Shown one piece after another: positions 54,584 through 62,336 of a stretch of DNA of 64,000 nucleotides. Positions within the stretch are counted from its first letter, which is position 1. Every line of letters begins with the position of its first letter. Under the pieces are notes generated by a model. The model did no database searches. It saw nothing but the letters and a program-made list of their open reading frames with translations, and was not told the DNA's origin. The stretch is from positions 1 to 64,000 of the forward strand of contig JAVBUR010000012.1 of the NCBI GenBank assembly GCA_031555145.1. The letters run 5' to 3'. The position numbers and the translations under genes were made by a program. The stretch is from JAJDIA01 sp031555145. GTDB taxonomy: Bacteria; Bacteroidota; Bacteroidia; Bacteroidales; Tannerellaceae.

Positions 54584-54999
54584 ATTGGGCTTCGCAGGGT
54601 AACTGCTTCGAGTCTATCCGGAAGGTGTCGAACTTTCAAGTCTGTCCGAATCTGAAAGTGGTTGAATCCGAGGCACAGGGTTATTGTTATTTTCAGAAAG
54701 ATGGAAAGGGTGTTTTGGGGTGTTGAAAAGAGGTAAAAGACACGAAGGAATGGTATAGGCATGTTATAGGCAACACGAAGGCAAGTGATATGCGGGGTAG
54801 GAAATGATATTAAGAATTTGTGATTCAGTTGTTTGATACTATGGGATGTAAGTTTCGGGTTTCCCCAGATTTAGGGTTATTGTATTTTTTGTTTTAGGTT
54901 AGGGTTGTAATAAGAGCTGGGAGATCTTCAGATTTGTCAGAATCCGAAGACGAAACTGGGTCATAAAAATGGTATTCATCTCATAATTTTCCAGATTGA
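54584..54999. other. Intergenic stretch with two weak hairpins
   Basis: No gene is supported. Two short inverted repeats are visible: ACTTTCA/TGAAAGT (54632-54638 and 54653-54659) and CTTCaGATT/AATCcGAAG (around 54927-54950). They share a loosely related core (TGTCCGAATCTGAA and TGTCAGAATCCGAA), so they may be diverged copies of one element. Confidence 0.4.
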
Positions 55000-55200
55000 C
55001 TCCAAAATAATGCTATCTTTACAGCATACAATACAGAACCTATTCTCGTAGTCAGGCATTTCTATAAAGTAATATATCGCGTCGAAAACGGAACAGTATA
55101 TATAGAAAGCATCTGGGACTGTCGGCAGAATCCTAAATTGCTAAAACGCCTTTTCCGGAAGAAAGGATATAATGCATTTATCTCACAAAAACTCCTGTAG
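55000..55200 (+). pseudogene. ParE/RelE-type toxin remnant
   Basis: A 66-codon open stretch without a start codon reads LVVRHFYKVIYRVENGTVYI, then SIWDCRQNPKLLKR, which is the C-terminal half of a ParE/RelE-family toxin. An in-frame TGA lies just upstream (54997-54999), and neither the N-terminal helix pair nor an antitoxin gene is recognisable. The end overlaps the last 18 bases of the convergent sirtuin gene. Read as a dead toxin-antitoxin module. Confidence 0.7.
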
Positions 55201-55878
55201 CAGGCAGGTGAGTTCGCGGACACCTTCGGAGGCGCCTTGGGGGATGTGTTGGATATCGTAGCGTTGGGTTTGTACTTCTTTGGGATCGATCAGGAAGACG
55301 GGGTGGCCGCGGCGAGCGTAGTTCAGTAGGCCAGCAGCAGGATAGACATTGAGGGAGGTACCGATAATGACAAAGATATCACCGGCTTTTACCCATTCGA
55401 TGGCCGGTTCGATCATGGGGACTGCTTCACCGAACCAGACGATAAAGGGGCGCAGTTGTATGCCGTTCGGGTCAGTATCGCCTACTAAGATATCCGGCGA
55501 CTCGGGCGAAAGGTCGTAGGTGATGGACGGGTCATTGACGGGACGGGCTTTCATCAGTTCTCCGTGCAAATGTAAGACGCGGCTGCTTCCGGCTTGTTCG
55601 TGCAGGTTGTCGATATTCTGGGTGATGATATACACATCGAAGTCTTTTTCCAGTGCGGCCAGTGCGGTATGGCCGGGGTTCGGTTTCACTTGCAATAACT
55701 CCCGGCGCCGGATATTATAAAAGTCGAGCACCAGCTTCGGATCGGCGGCAAAGCCTTCCGGGGTGGCCACTTTCTCCACATCATAATTGGCCCATAGGCC
55801 ATCGGAATCGCGAAAGGTTGCGATCCCACTTTCGGCGCTCATCCCGGCTCCCGTTAATACAACCAGTTTCTTTTTCAT
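55183..55878 (-). CDS. cobB: SIR2-family NAD-dependent protein deacylase, zinc-site lacking
   Basis: 231 residues. NAD-binding GAGMSAESGIATFR (10-23), TQNIDNLHEQAGS (86-98) and the catalytic HLHGEL (H105) are intact. Tyr54 and Arg57 in FYNIRRRE match the Y..R pair that lets class III sirtuins such as E. coli CobB remove succinyl groups. The four zinc-binding Cys residues of CobB are absent: the only Cys in the protein is near the C-terminus. A CobB-like deacylase in which the zinc ribbon has been lost is the best reading. The gene is leftward and convergent with the toxin remnant. Confidence 0.9.
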   Translation of the reverse strand: MKKKLVVLTGAGMSAESGIATFRDSDGLWANYDVEKVATPEGFAADPKLVLDFYNIRRRELLQVKPNPGHTALAALEKDFDVYIITQNIDNLHEQAGSSRVLHLHGELMKARPVNDPSITYDLSPESPDILVGDTDPNGIQLRPFIVWFGEAVPMIEPAIEWVKAGDIFVIIGTSLNVYPAAGLLNYARRGHPVFLIDPKEVQTQRYDIQHIPQGASEGVRELTCLLQEFL

Positions 55879-55912
55879 CCGTTCGTTTATTTGTTGGTTG
55901 GTTTATCCGTCA

Positions 55913-55920
55913 CAAACGTA
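55913..55920 (-). promoter_or_regulatory. Putative -7 box for the sirtuin gene
   Basis: Minus-strand TACGTTTG fits TAnnTTTG, about 35 bases before the ATG. Confidence 0.4.
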
Positions 55921-56001
55921 CAAAAAAGGATTTTATGAACTTCGCTTCGAACGGTTGAATTTCCCGGAAAAAATCCCTACCTTGCGGCCAAAACACGTTA
56001 T

Positions 56002-56409
56002 ATGGACAAAGTCTTCAAATCCAAAGTCGACTGGTGGTTCTATCTGTTGGTACTGATTCTGATAGGGATTGCCATACATGCGCTCCTGACGACCAATACA
56101 GCTTTAATCATAGTGTCTCTGTTGGCCAATGCACTGTGCGTACATGTGCTGATGGATACCTGGTATCGGGTAACCGCCGATGGTCTGCTGATTGTTCATT
56201 GCAGCTTCTTCCCGGAAAAGAAAATCGCCATCGCCGATATCGATTCATTGGAGTTGACCATCAATCCCGTTTCCAGCTATGCCCTTTCATTGGATCGGAT
56301 CATGATCTGGACCGCCGATAAACCCTGGGTGCTGGTTTCGCCCAAAGAAAAAAAGGAGTTTGTTCAACTGCTACGGAAGATCAATCCACGGATTACAGTC
56401 AATAGTTAA
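56002..56409 (+). CDS. Small membrane protein with PH-like domain
   Basis: 135 residues. Two N-terminal transmembrane helices (about 12-48) are followed by a compact beta-rich domain (YRVTADGLLIVHCSFFPEKKIAIADIDSLEL) of the bacterial PH/YdbT-like type, ending in KEFVQLLRKINPRI. Function unknown. The next gene has the same layout and ends similarly, so the two look like a diverged tandem duplicate. Confidence 0.7.
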   Translation: MDKVFKSKVDWWFYLLVLILIGIAIHALLTTNTALIIVSLLANALCVHVLMDTWYRVTADGLLIVHCSFFPEKKIAIADIDSLELTINPVSSYALSLDRIMIWTADKPWVLVSPKEKKEFVQLLRKINPRITVNS

Positions 56410-56436
56410 TACCTTATTCTTATAAACCTACCCGTT

Positions 56437-56865
56437 ATGACTACCGCATTCCATATTCATTTGTCGAAAGGCGTCCGGATATTTTATTGGGGAGCTATTG
56501 CTATGTTCGCGGCCTATGTTGTTTTCATATTCTTTTTCCAACATAAATTGGATAAAGTCATCTTTGGAGGACTCTACTGCCTCATGTTTGCCGGGCTCTT
56601 TTATGCCCAGACGAAACCGTATATACGCATCAAATCCCTAAAGAAGTTGTTTGTCGGCTCCTTCTCCATTGATATCGCAACCATCTTTTTGTTGGAAGAA
56701 CAACCAAATAAGAAAATCAAAATCCATTACCTCTTCGATGGACGAGAGATCACCTATCCGCTTCCGATAGCCCATCCTGAAATCAATGACTTCCTGGAGA
56801 CGATGAAGCAACTCAATCCCGCCATACAAATTAATTCATCATACCAATCAGTAAAAGAAACATGA
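56437..56865 (+). CDS. Small membrane protein, paralogue-like neighbour
   Basis: 142 residues. Two transmembrane helices (about 15-60) precede a soluble beta-rich tail. The ending DFLETMKQLNPAIQIN mirrors FVQLLRKINPRITVN of the preceding protein. Its stop overlaps the lpdA start as ATGA (56862-56865), suggesting coupled translation with the dehydrogenase. No function is recognised. Confidence 0.65.
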   Translation: MTTAFHIHLSKGVRIFYWGAIAMFAAYVVFIFFFQHKLDKVIFGGLYCLMFAGLFYAQTKPYIRIKSLKKLFVGSFSIDIATIFLLEEQPNKKIKIHYLFDGREITYPLPIAHPEINDFLETMKQLNPAIQINSSYQSVKET

Positions 56866-58214
56866 AATACGATGTAGCCATTATCGGTGGAGGACCCGCC
56901 GGTTATACAGCCGCCGAACGAGCCGCGCACGAAGGCTTGTCTGTTGTCCTTTTTGAAAAAAACGCCCTCGGAGGGGTGTGTCTGAATGAAGGATGTATTC
57001 CGACAAAAACACTGTTGTATTCGGCCAAGACATACGACAATATTAAAAACGCACAGAAATACGGCATCACATCCGCCGACCCGTCGTTTGACCTGCCCAA
57101 GATTATTGCACGGAAAACCAAAGTGGTGAAGAAACTCACTGCCGGTATCCGTATGAAGATGACTGAAGGTGGCGTTGTTCTTATGAATGGTGAGGCCACC
57201 CTACAAGGACGTGCCGCCGACGGAACGATCTCTATCGCCTGTGGCGATGTAACCTACGAAGCCGCCCACCTGCTGATCTGTTCCGGATCGGAGGCCGTTA
57301 TCCCCCCCATCGAAGGACTGGCGGAGACGGCTTTCTGGACCAGCCGCGAAGCGCTCAACAGCAAAGAACTCCCGGCATCGCTCGTGGTGATCGGCGGAGG
57401 CGTGATCGGGATGGAATTCGCTTCGTTCTTCAACAGCCTGGGCGTGGAAGTACATGTGGTGGAAATGCTCGATAAGATACTCGGCCCGATGGATCGCGAA
57501 CTCTCGGATATGCTACAGGCCGACTATGCCAAGAAAGGCGTGAAGTTCTACCTCTCGCATAAAGTAATGGCTGTCCACGGCACGGAAGTGACGTTGGAAA
57601 AGGACGGGGAGACCCTCACCTTGCAGGGCGAGAAAGTACTGCTGAGCGTAGGCCGCCGGCCAGTCACCAAAGGCTTCGGGCTTGAAACGCTGAACCTGGA
57701 GATGTATCGCGGAGGTATTTGTGTGAATACGTTCATGCAGACATCCGCCCCCAATGTCTATGCCTGTGGCGACAGCACCGGATTCTCACTCCTGGCACAC
57801 ACCGCCGTGAGCGAAGCCGAAACGGCCATTGCCCATATCGCCGGTAAAGCCGGTAAAGGGATGAGCTACAAAGCCATCCCGGGCGTTGTCTACACCAACC
57901 CCGAGATCGCCGGCGTAGGAAAAACGGAAGAAGAAGCGCAAGCCGAAGGAATCGCCTATACCGTAAAAAAGATCCCCATGGCTTTCTCCGGTCGTTTTGT
58001 CGCCGAGAATGAAATGGGTAACGGCGTTTGTAAGATCCTGCTGGATGCCGAAAGCACCGTGATTGGCGTGCATATGATTGGTAATCCGTCGTCGGAACTG
58101 ATCGTGATCGCCGGTATCGTCGTCGAAAAAGGAATGAAGGCCGACGAGTTCCGCTCCTTTGTCTTCCCCCACCCCACGGTAGGCGAGATATTGAAAGAGG
58201 CATTATATGTGTAA
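56862..58214 (+). CDS. lpdA: Dihydrolipoyl dehydrogenase
   Basis: 450-residue FAD flavoprotein. N-terminal GGGPAGYTAAERAA (9-22), the redox disulfide CLNEGC (C40, C45), the NAD-binding GGGVIGMEFASF near 178-189 and the C-terminal HPTVGEILKEAL with the catalytic His are present. It reoxidises dihydrolipoamide in 2-oxoacid dehydrogenase or glycine-cleavage complexes. No lipoyl-bearing partner gene is in the window. Confidence 0.95.
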   Translation: MKYDVAIIGGGPAGYTAAERAAHEGLSVVLFEKNALGGVCLNEGCIPTKTLLYSAKTYDNIKNAQKYGITSADPSFDLPKIIARKTKVVKKLTAGIRMKMTEGGVVLMNGEATLQGRAADGTISIACGDVTYEAAHLLICSGSEAVIPPIEGLAETAFWTSREALNSKELPASLVVIGGGVIGMEFASFFNSLGVEVHVVEMLDKILGPMDRELSDMLQADYAKKGVKFYLSHKVMAVHGTEVTLEKDGETLTLQGEKVLLSVGRRPVTKGFGLETLNLEMYRGGICVNTFMQTSAPNVYACGDSTGFSLLAHTAVSEAETAIAHIAGKAGKGMSYKAIPGVVYTNPEIAGVGKTEEEAQAEGIAYTVKKIPMAFSGRFVAENEMGNGVCKILLDAESTVIGVHMIGNPSSELIVIAGIVVEKGMKADEFRSFVFPHPTVGEILKEALYV

Positions 58215-58220
58215 AATGCG

Positions 58221-58228
58221 TATCTTTG
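58221..58228 (+). promoter_or_regulatory. Putative -7 box inside the lpdA-DUF4271 gap
   Basis: TATCTTTG, 20 bases before the DUF4271 ATG. It suggests the DUF4271-hemD-rnpA-yidD operon has its own start. Confidence 0.45.
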
Positions 58229-58247
58229 TGCCCGAATAAAAAGGAGC

Positions 58248-58973
58248 ATGGAAGGATTCGAAGGATATGTAGGCATTCGGTTATGGGAGGGACAATGGAT
58301 TGAAGACTTTGTCCTTTCTCTTTTGCTGCTATTGCTGCTCGCTTTCGCCTTCCTCTTCCGGCACGATTACCGCCTGTTTCTGAAAATGGTTAAAGACCTG
58401 CGGCAGGTAAAGCCGTGGGTCAGCCTGTTTGAAGAGCCGGCCGGGAATAACTGGATATTCCAGTCGTTCGTCACTTTTCAGGCTTTGTTCCTGACCAGTA
58501 TTGGACTCTTTGAAATTATACGTGCAGGAGAGTTCATTCCCGTCTCTACGATAAAAGAGACTGGCATTTTACTCTCCCTGATCTTTCTGATGGTCTTACT
58601 CTATTATGGGCTAAAGCAATTATTCTATGCCTTTGTCGGTTATGTCTTCACCGACAAAGAGACTTATGGACTTTGGAAGACAGGCTATAATGCCGTCATC
58701 GGTATCTGGGGTGTATTTTTATATCTGCCCGTCTGCATGCTTACTTTCTCCGACCTTCCCTACCTGATCCCTGTCTTTTTGTCATTATTTCTTTATATTG
58801 CCTCACGTATTGTTATAATTTACAAAACAATACAGATATTTTCACTAAAAAAAGATGGTTGGTTTTATTTTAGTTTGTACCTTTGCGGCCAAGAAATAAT
58901 GCCTCTGCTTTTAGTGTATGCAGGTGTTATTTATTTGTATAATTTTATTGAGTTGAATGCTTTATGGCGTTGA
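58248..58973 (+). CDS. DUF4271 membrane protein
   Basis: 241 residues with about six hydrophobic helices and a family-typical loop (FEEPAGNNWIFQSFVTFQALFLTS). Function is unknown, but the family is conserved directly upstream of hemD in Bacteroidetes. Its last 10 bases overlap the hemD start. Confidence 0.88.
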   Translation: MEGFEGYVGIRLWEGQWIEDFVLSLLLLLLLAFAFLFRHDYRLFLKMVKDLRQVKPWVSLFEEPAGNNWIFQSFVTFQALFLTSIGLFEIIRAGEFIPVSTIKETGILLSLIFLMVLLYYGLKQLFYAFVGYVFTDKETYGLWKTGYNAVIGIWGVFLYLPVCMLTFSDLPYLIPVFLSLFLYIASRIVIIYKTIQIFSLKKDGWFYFSLYLCGQEIMPLLLVYAGVIYLYNFIELNALWR

Positions 58974-59728
58974 TTATCAAAAAAGTACTGGTATCGCAAC
59001 CGAAGCCCGCTTCCGATAAATCTCCTTATTTCGATATTGCTGAGAAATATGGAGTGGAAATAGACTTCCGTCCCTTTATCAAAGTAGAACCCCTGACGGC
59101 CAAAGAATTTAGACAACAACGTATCGCCATCCTGGACTATTCGGCTATTATTTTCACAGCCCGTACGGCGATAGACCACTTTTTCAAATTATGTGAAGAA
59201 CTGCGTGTCACAATCCCTGAAACGATGAAGTATTTCTGTATGACCGAAACAATCGCGGTTTACCTGCAGAAGTATATCGTATATCGTAAACGGAAAATCT
59301 TTTATGGCGCCACGGGTAAGCCGGAAGACCTGGTTACCGTTATCGGGAAACATGCAAAGGAGAAATACCTTATTCCGGTTTCGGATGTACACAAGGAAGA
59401 CCTGCTTGCATTGATGGATGCAAAGAAGATTGACTACACCAAATCGGTCATGTACCGCACAGTAAGTAATGACTTCTCTAAAGACGAGGACTTCGACTAT
59501 GACATGTTGGTGTTTTTCAGCCCGTCCGGCATCTCTTCTCTGCTGAAGAACTTTCCGGATTTCGAGCAAAAAGACATCAAGATCGGATGCTTCGGTCCTA
59601 CTACGGCCAAAGCGGTGAAAGAAGCCGGCCTGCGCCTTGATGTGGAAGCACCGACGCCAGAAGCTCCGTCAATGACCGCCGCCCTCGACCAATACCTGAA
59701 AAAGGTACTGGCTAACGGAAAAAAATGA
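58964..59728 (+). CDS. hemD: Uroporphyrinogen-III synthase family protein
   Basis: 254 residues with the two-domain HemD fold (KKVLVSQPKP... at the start and FFSPSGISSLL near 187-197, a typical HemD landmark). HemD proteins cyclise hydroxymethylbilane to uroporphyrinogen III. Other haem-pathway genes are absent here and gut Bacteroidales generally lack the early haem pathway, so the protein may have another role. It overlaps DUF4271 by 10 bases and rnpA by 4 (ATGA at 59725-59728). Confidence 0.85.
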   Translation: MALIIKKVLVSQPKPASDKSPYFDIAEKYGVEIDFRPFIKVEPLTAKEFRQQRIAILDYSAIIFTARTAIDHFFKLCEELRVTIPETMKYFCMTETIAVYLQKYIVYRKRKIFYGATGKPEDLVTVIGKHAKEKYLIPVSDVHKEDLLALMDAKKIDYTKSVMYRTVSNDFSKDEDFDYDMLVFFSPSGISSLLKNFPDFEQKDIKIGCFGPTTAKAVKEAGLRLDVEAPTPEAPSMTAALDQYLKKVLANGKK

Positions 59729-60111
59729 CAGTACAAAAGCATACGCTTTCGAAGGAAGAACGCCTGTCGTGGAAGCGGTATATCGACCAACTCTTTCAGG
59801 AAGGGCAGTCGTTTATAGCGTTCCCACTGCGGGTGATTTTTTTGTCTGTCGATAAAGATATGCCTGTCCGCGCTTCCATGCTTGTGAGTGTTTCCAAAAA
59901 GAAATTCAAACGAGCCGTTAAGCGTAATCACATCAAGCGGCAAGTGCGTGAAGCCTACCGCCTCCGGAAAGAGACCCTTCTCCAACCATTGGAAGAAAAG
60001 AACAAACAGCTGTGGATCGCCTTTCTCTATGTCGATAACGAAGAACATACCTTTCGTGAAATGGACAAAGCCATGACTAAAGCGATCCGCCTGCTGAACG
60101 AAAAAGTATGA
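59725..60111 (+). CDS. rnpA: Ribonuclease P protein component
   Basis: 128-residue small basic protein binding the RNase P RNA for tRNA 5' maturation. The family motif KRAVKRNHIKRQVREAYR (near 62-79, RNR-box equivalent) and the start VSVSKKKFKRA fit. In many bacteria rnpA follows rpmH; here it is in the HemD context typical of Bacteroidetes. Confidence 0.95.
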   Translation: MTVQKHTLSKEERLSWKRYIDQLFQEGQSFIAFPLRVIFLSVDKDMPVRASMLVSVSKKKFKRAVKRNHIKRQVREAYRLRKETLLQPLEEKNKQLWIAFLYVDNEEHTFREMDKAMTKAIRLLNEKV

Positions 60112-60350
60112 CAACGGTATCCGAGATAGTAAAGCGTGGCCTGACCACGATACTGTTGCTGCCTGTCTATTTCTACAAATACTGTATATCCCCCATGACA
60201 CCGGCAGCCTGCAGGTTCACCCCGACCTGTTCCGAATATGCTGTGCAAGCTTTAAAAAAGCATGGCCCGTTCAAAGGACTGACACTGGCTGTCAGGCGTA
60301 TCCTCCGTTGCCATCCCTGGGGAGGTAGCGGTTATGACCCTGTACCCTAA
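60108..60350 (+). CDS. yidD: Membrane protein insertion efficiency factor YidD
   Basis: 80 residues with the full family pattern: YKYCISPMTPAACRFTPTCS, YAVQAL, then ILRCHPWGGSGYDPVP. Overlaps rnpA by 4 bases (ATGA). It helps YidC insert membrane proteins. Confidence 0.96.
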   Translation: MTTVSEIVKRGLTTILLLPVYFYKYCISPMTPAACRFTPTCSEYAVQALKKHGPFKGLTLAVRRILRCHPWGGSGYDPVP

Positions 60351-60362
60351 TAACAATTACGT

Positions 60363-61595
60363 ATGAAACGCTTCTGGTATCTACCCCTTGCCATTCTCTT
60401 CGCCCTGTCGGCTTGTTCGAAAGAAGACAAGCCGGATATTCCGGATGCGGAGAAATACCTAATATCCGCCACGCAGGCAGGGAGTATCCAAAAAGAATTC
60501 CTGCAACTGGCGCTATCGCTCTATCCGGATTTTTCCAGGTATATAAGCCTTCCCCAAGCGAATGTGGATTTCTACCGGGTTAGCTATACTACGGAATATC
60601 CGGCCGGAGAGTCGATCACGGCATCCGGTGTTTTTATGATCCCCACCAGTTATGACGCAACGTTCCCAACGATCGTCTATACCCATGGTTCGATCACAAA
60701 AGCCGAAACACCCTCGTTATGCCTGACCAATCCGCAGGGGTATACCATCGAATTAATGTTATGCGCCGCACTGTCGTCTTCGTTTAAGTGCGCCGTATTG
60801 ATGCCCGATTATGTGGGATATGGAGATAGTGAACAGATCACCCACCCCTATATCCATACCGAATCATTGGGACAGGCATCGCTCGACCTGGCACGTGCCT
60901 TCCGAGAATACACAGACCGGCCGGAGGCGAACCTGACGTTCAATAACCAACTGTTGGTCACCGGTTATTCGGAAGGGGGTAATGGCGCCGTCGCCCTTCA
61001 AAAGAAAATACAGGAGACAGCCGGCACTGAATTCCATGTCCGTAAAACAATTGCCGGATCGGGAGCTTACGACAATGTCGCATTAGCCACCACATTTGTC
61101 GGCCAACAAAAGAATCTCGACCCTCAATTTATCAGCAGCTACCTGTGGGCGATCGGGATGTATAAGATCGACTTCAACTACTCGAAAAGCTATGCTCAGA
61201 TCTTCTCTGCGGAAGACAACACCCTGCTGCAATCGAAAAACTACCCCCTGGCCTACTTTGCTACCGAAAGTCTGCCATTGCATACCAACCCGACGCTCCT
61301 GTTCCGGCAGGAATTCAGGGACGGCGTATTGAATGGTACAGACACGGAGTTCTTGAACGCACTAAAGGCAAACTCCCTGGTCGACTTCACCCCGGCCGAC
61401 AGCCTTATTTTTATCTGCGGATCAGCCGACGACTGGGTCTATCCCGTTAATACCCATAATGCCTACAACACCATGACCGCCAAAGGATGCAAAGTAAAAA
61501 TGTACGAGTATCCGGGAGGCACGCATAAGACCACCATGTTCTATTACCTCGATGTATTGCTCGGACGGCTGAACATGGAGACGAAAAACAAATAG
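60363..61595 (+). CDS. Alpha/beta-hydrolase lipoprotein (lipase/esterase-like)
   Basis: 410 residues with a lipoprotein leader (LFALSACSK). The nucleophile elbow GYSEGG places Ser at 203; ICGSADDWVYP near 351-361 holds the acid Asp and GGTHKTT near 385-391 the catalytic His, a full triad. It resembles secretory lipase or plasmid-type esterases. It follows yidD by 12 bases, so it has been inserted into the yidD-tatD interval that I recall as contiguous in relatives. Substrate unknown. Confidence 0.85.
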   Translation: MKRFWYLPLAILFALSACSKEDKPDIPDAEKYLISATQAGSIQKEFLQLALSLYPDFSRYISLPQANVDFYRVSYTTEYPAGESITASGVFMIPTSYDATFPTIVYTHGSITKAETPSLCLTNPQGYTIELMLCAALSSSFKCAVLMPDYVGYGDSEQITHPYIHTESLGQASLDLARAFREYTDRPEANLTFNNQLLVTGYSEGGNGAVALQKKIQETAGTEFHVRKTIAGSGAYDNVALATTFVGQQKNLDPQFISSYLWAIGMYKIDFNYSKSYAQIFSAEDNTLLQSKNYPLAYFATESLPLHTNPTLLFRQEFRDGVLNGTDTEFLNALKANSLVDFTPADSLIFICGSADDWVYPVNTHNAYNTMTAKGCKVKMYEYPGGTHKTTMFYYLDVLLGRLNMETKNK

Positions 61596-61640
61596 CACTT
61601 ACATAACAATCGCATTCACAAAGCTAAACTCACAGACGCC

Positions 61641-62282
61641 ATGACTTATTACAACATTCACTCGCACCTGCCCTCTCCCCATCCGGAGGATGTCACCATT
61701 ATGAACATCCTTATCAGGGAACCTTTTGTCGATGAAAAAGACGAACATATGCCTCGTTCCTACGGTATCCATCCCTGGTTTCTGGAAGACATTGATGCAC
61801 AGATGGAAACACTTACCTCCTGCCTCACGCATCCGAAAGCCGTAGCCCTTGGCGAAGCCGGGCTGGACAAAGTGGCCCAGGCGGATATGCATCTACAGAT
61901 CGCCATCTTCCATACCCAAGCTTTGCTGGCCGAAAAAATGGACAAACCCCTGATCATCCATTGCGTCAGAGCCTGGCAGGAACTGTTAGCCGTCCGGAAA
62001 GAAGTCAACCCCGAAGTGCCCTGGATCCTCCATGGGTTTCGTGGGAACAAGGAACTGGCCATACAATTGATCCGACAAGGTTTCTATTTGTCGTTTGGCG
62101 AGAAATTCAATCCCGGCGCCCTGGAAAGCGCCTGGCCGGATCGCCTGTTGACGGAGACTGACACGGCCGTCGTTGATATTCGTGAAGTATATGAAGAACA
62201 GGCAGAAAGCCTTTCCGTACCACTCGAAACCTTTGCGACTCAGGTAACCGAAAATACCAAACGGATTCTTTGTTTGTCTTAA
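61641..62282 (+). CDS. TatD-family metal-dependent hydrolase
   Basis: 213 residues, shorter than the usual 260. All metal ligands seem present: the first HxH pair in NIHSHLP (His 6 and 8), Glu in ALGEAGLDK, His in LIIHCVRA and WILHGFRG, Asp in LLTETDTAV. TatD enzymes act as 3'-5' DNA/RNA exonucleases in DNA repair or RNA quality control. It is 45 bases after the lipase gene and 54 before tyrS. Confidence 0.9.
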   Translation: MTYYNIHSHLPSPHPEDVTIMNILIREPFVDEKDEHMPRSYGIHPWFLEDIDAQMETLTSCLTHPKAVALGEAGLDKVAQADMHLQIAIFHTQALLAEKMDKPLIIHCVRAWQELLAVRKEVNPEVPWILHGFRGNKELAIQLIRQGFYLSFGEKFNPGALESAWPDRLLTETDTAVVDIREVYEEQAESLSVPLETFATQVTENTKRILCLS

Positions 62283-62298
62283 ATAAGTCGTACCTTTG
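62269..62298 (+). promoter_or_regulatory. Promoter of tyrS (-33 and -7 boxes)
   Basis: TTTG at 62269-62272, 18 bases, then TACCTTTG at 62291-62298: a full match to the Bacteroidetes consensus. The -33 part lies in the end of tatD. Start of transcription near 62305, 32 bases before the tyrS ATG. Confidence 0.6.
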
Positions 62299-62336
62299 CG
62301 TCCATTCGAACTATTAATGAATGTAGCAAAAAGACG

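Noticed and set aside
54547..54762. Leftward 71-residue protein after ohr
   Set aside because: It begins within T-rich AT sequence and ends on the ohr terminator stem; no start signal or family.
54454..55182. tRNA or other structured RNA in the ohr-sirtuin gap
   Set aside because: No cloverleaf or T-loop (GGTTCRA) pattern was found; the hairpins are short and weak.
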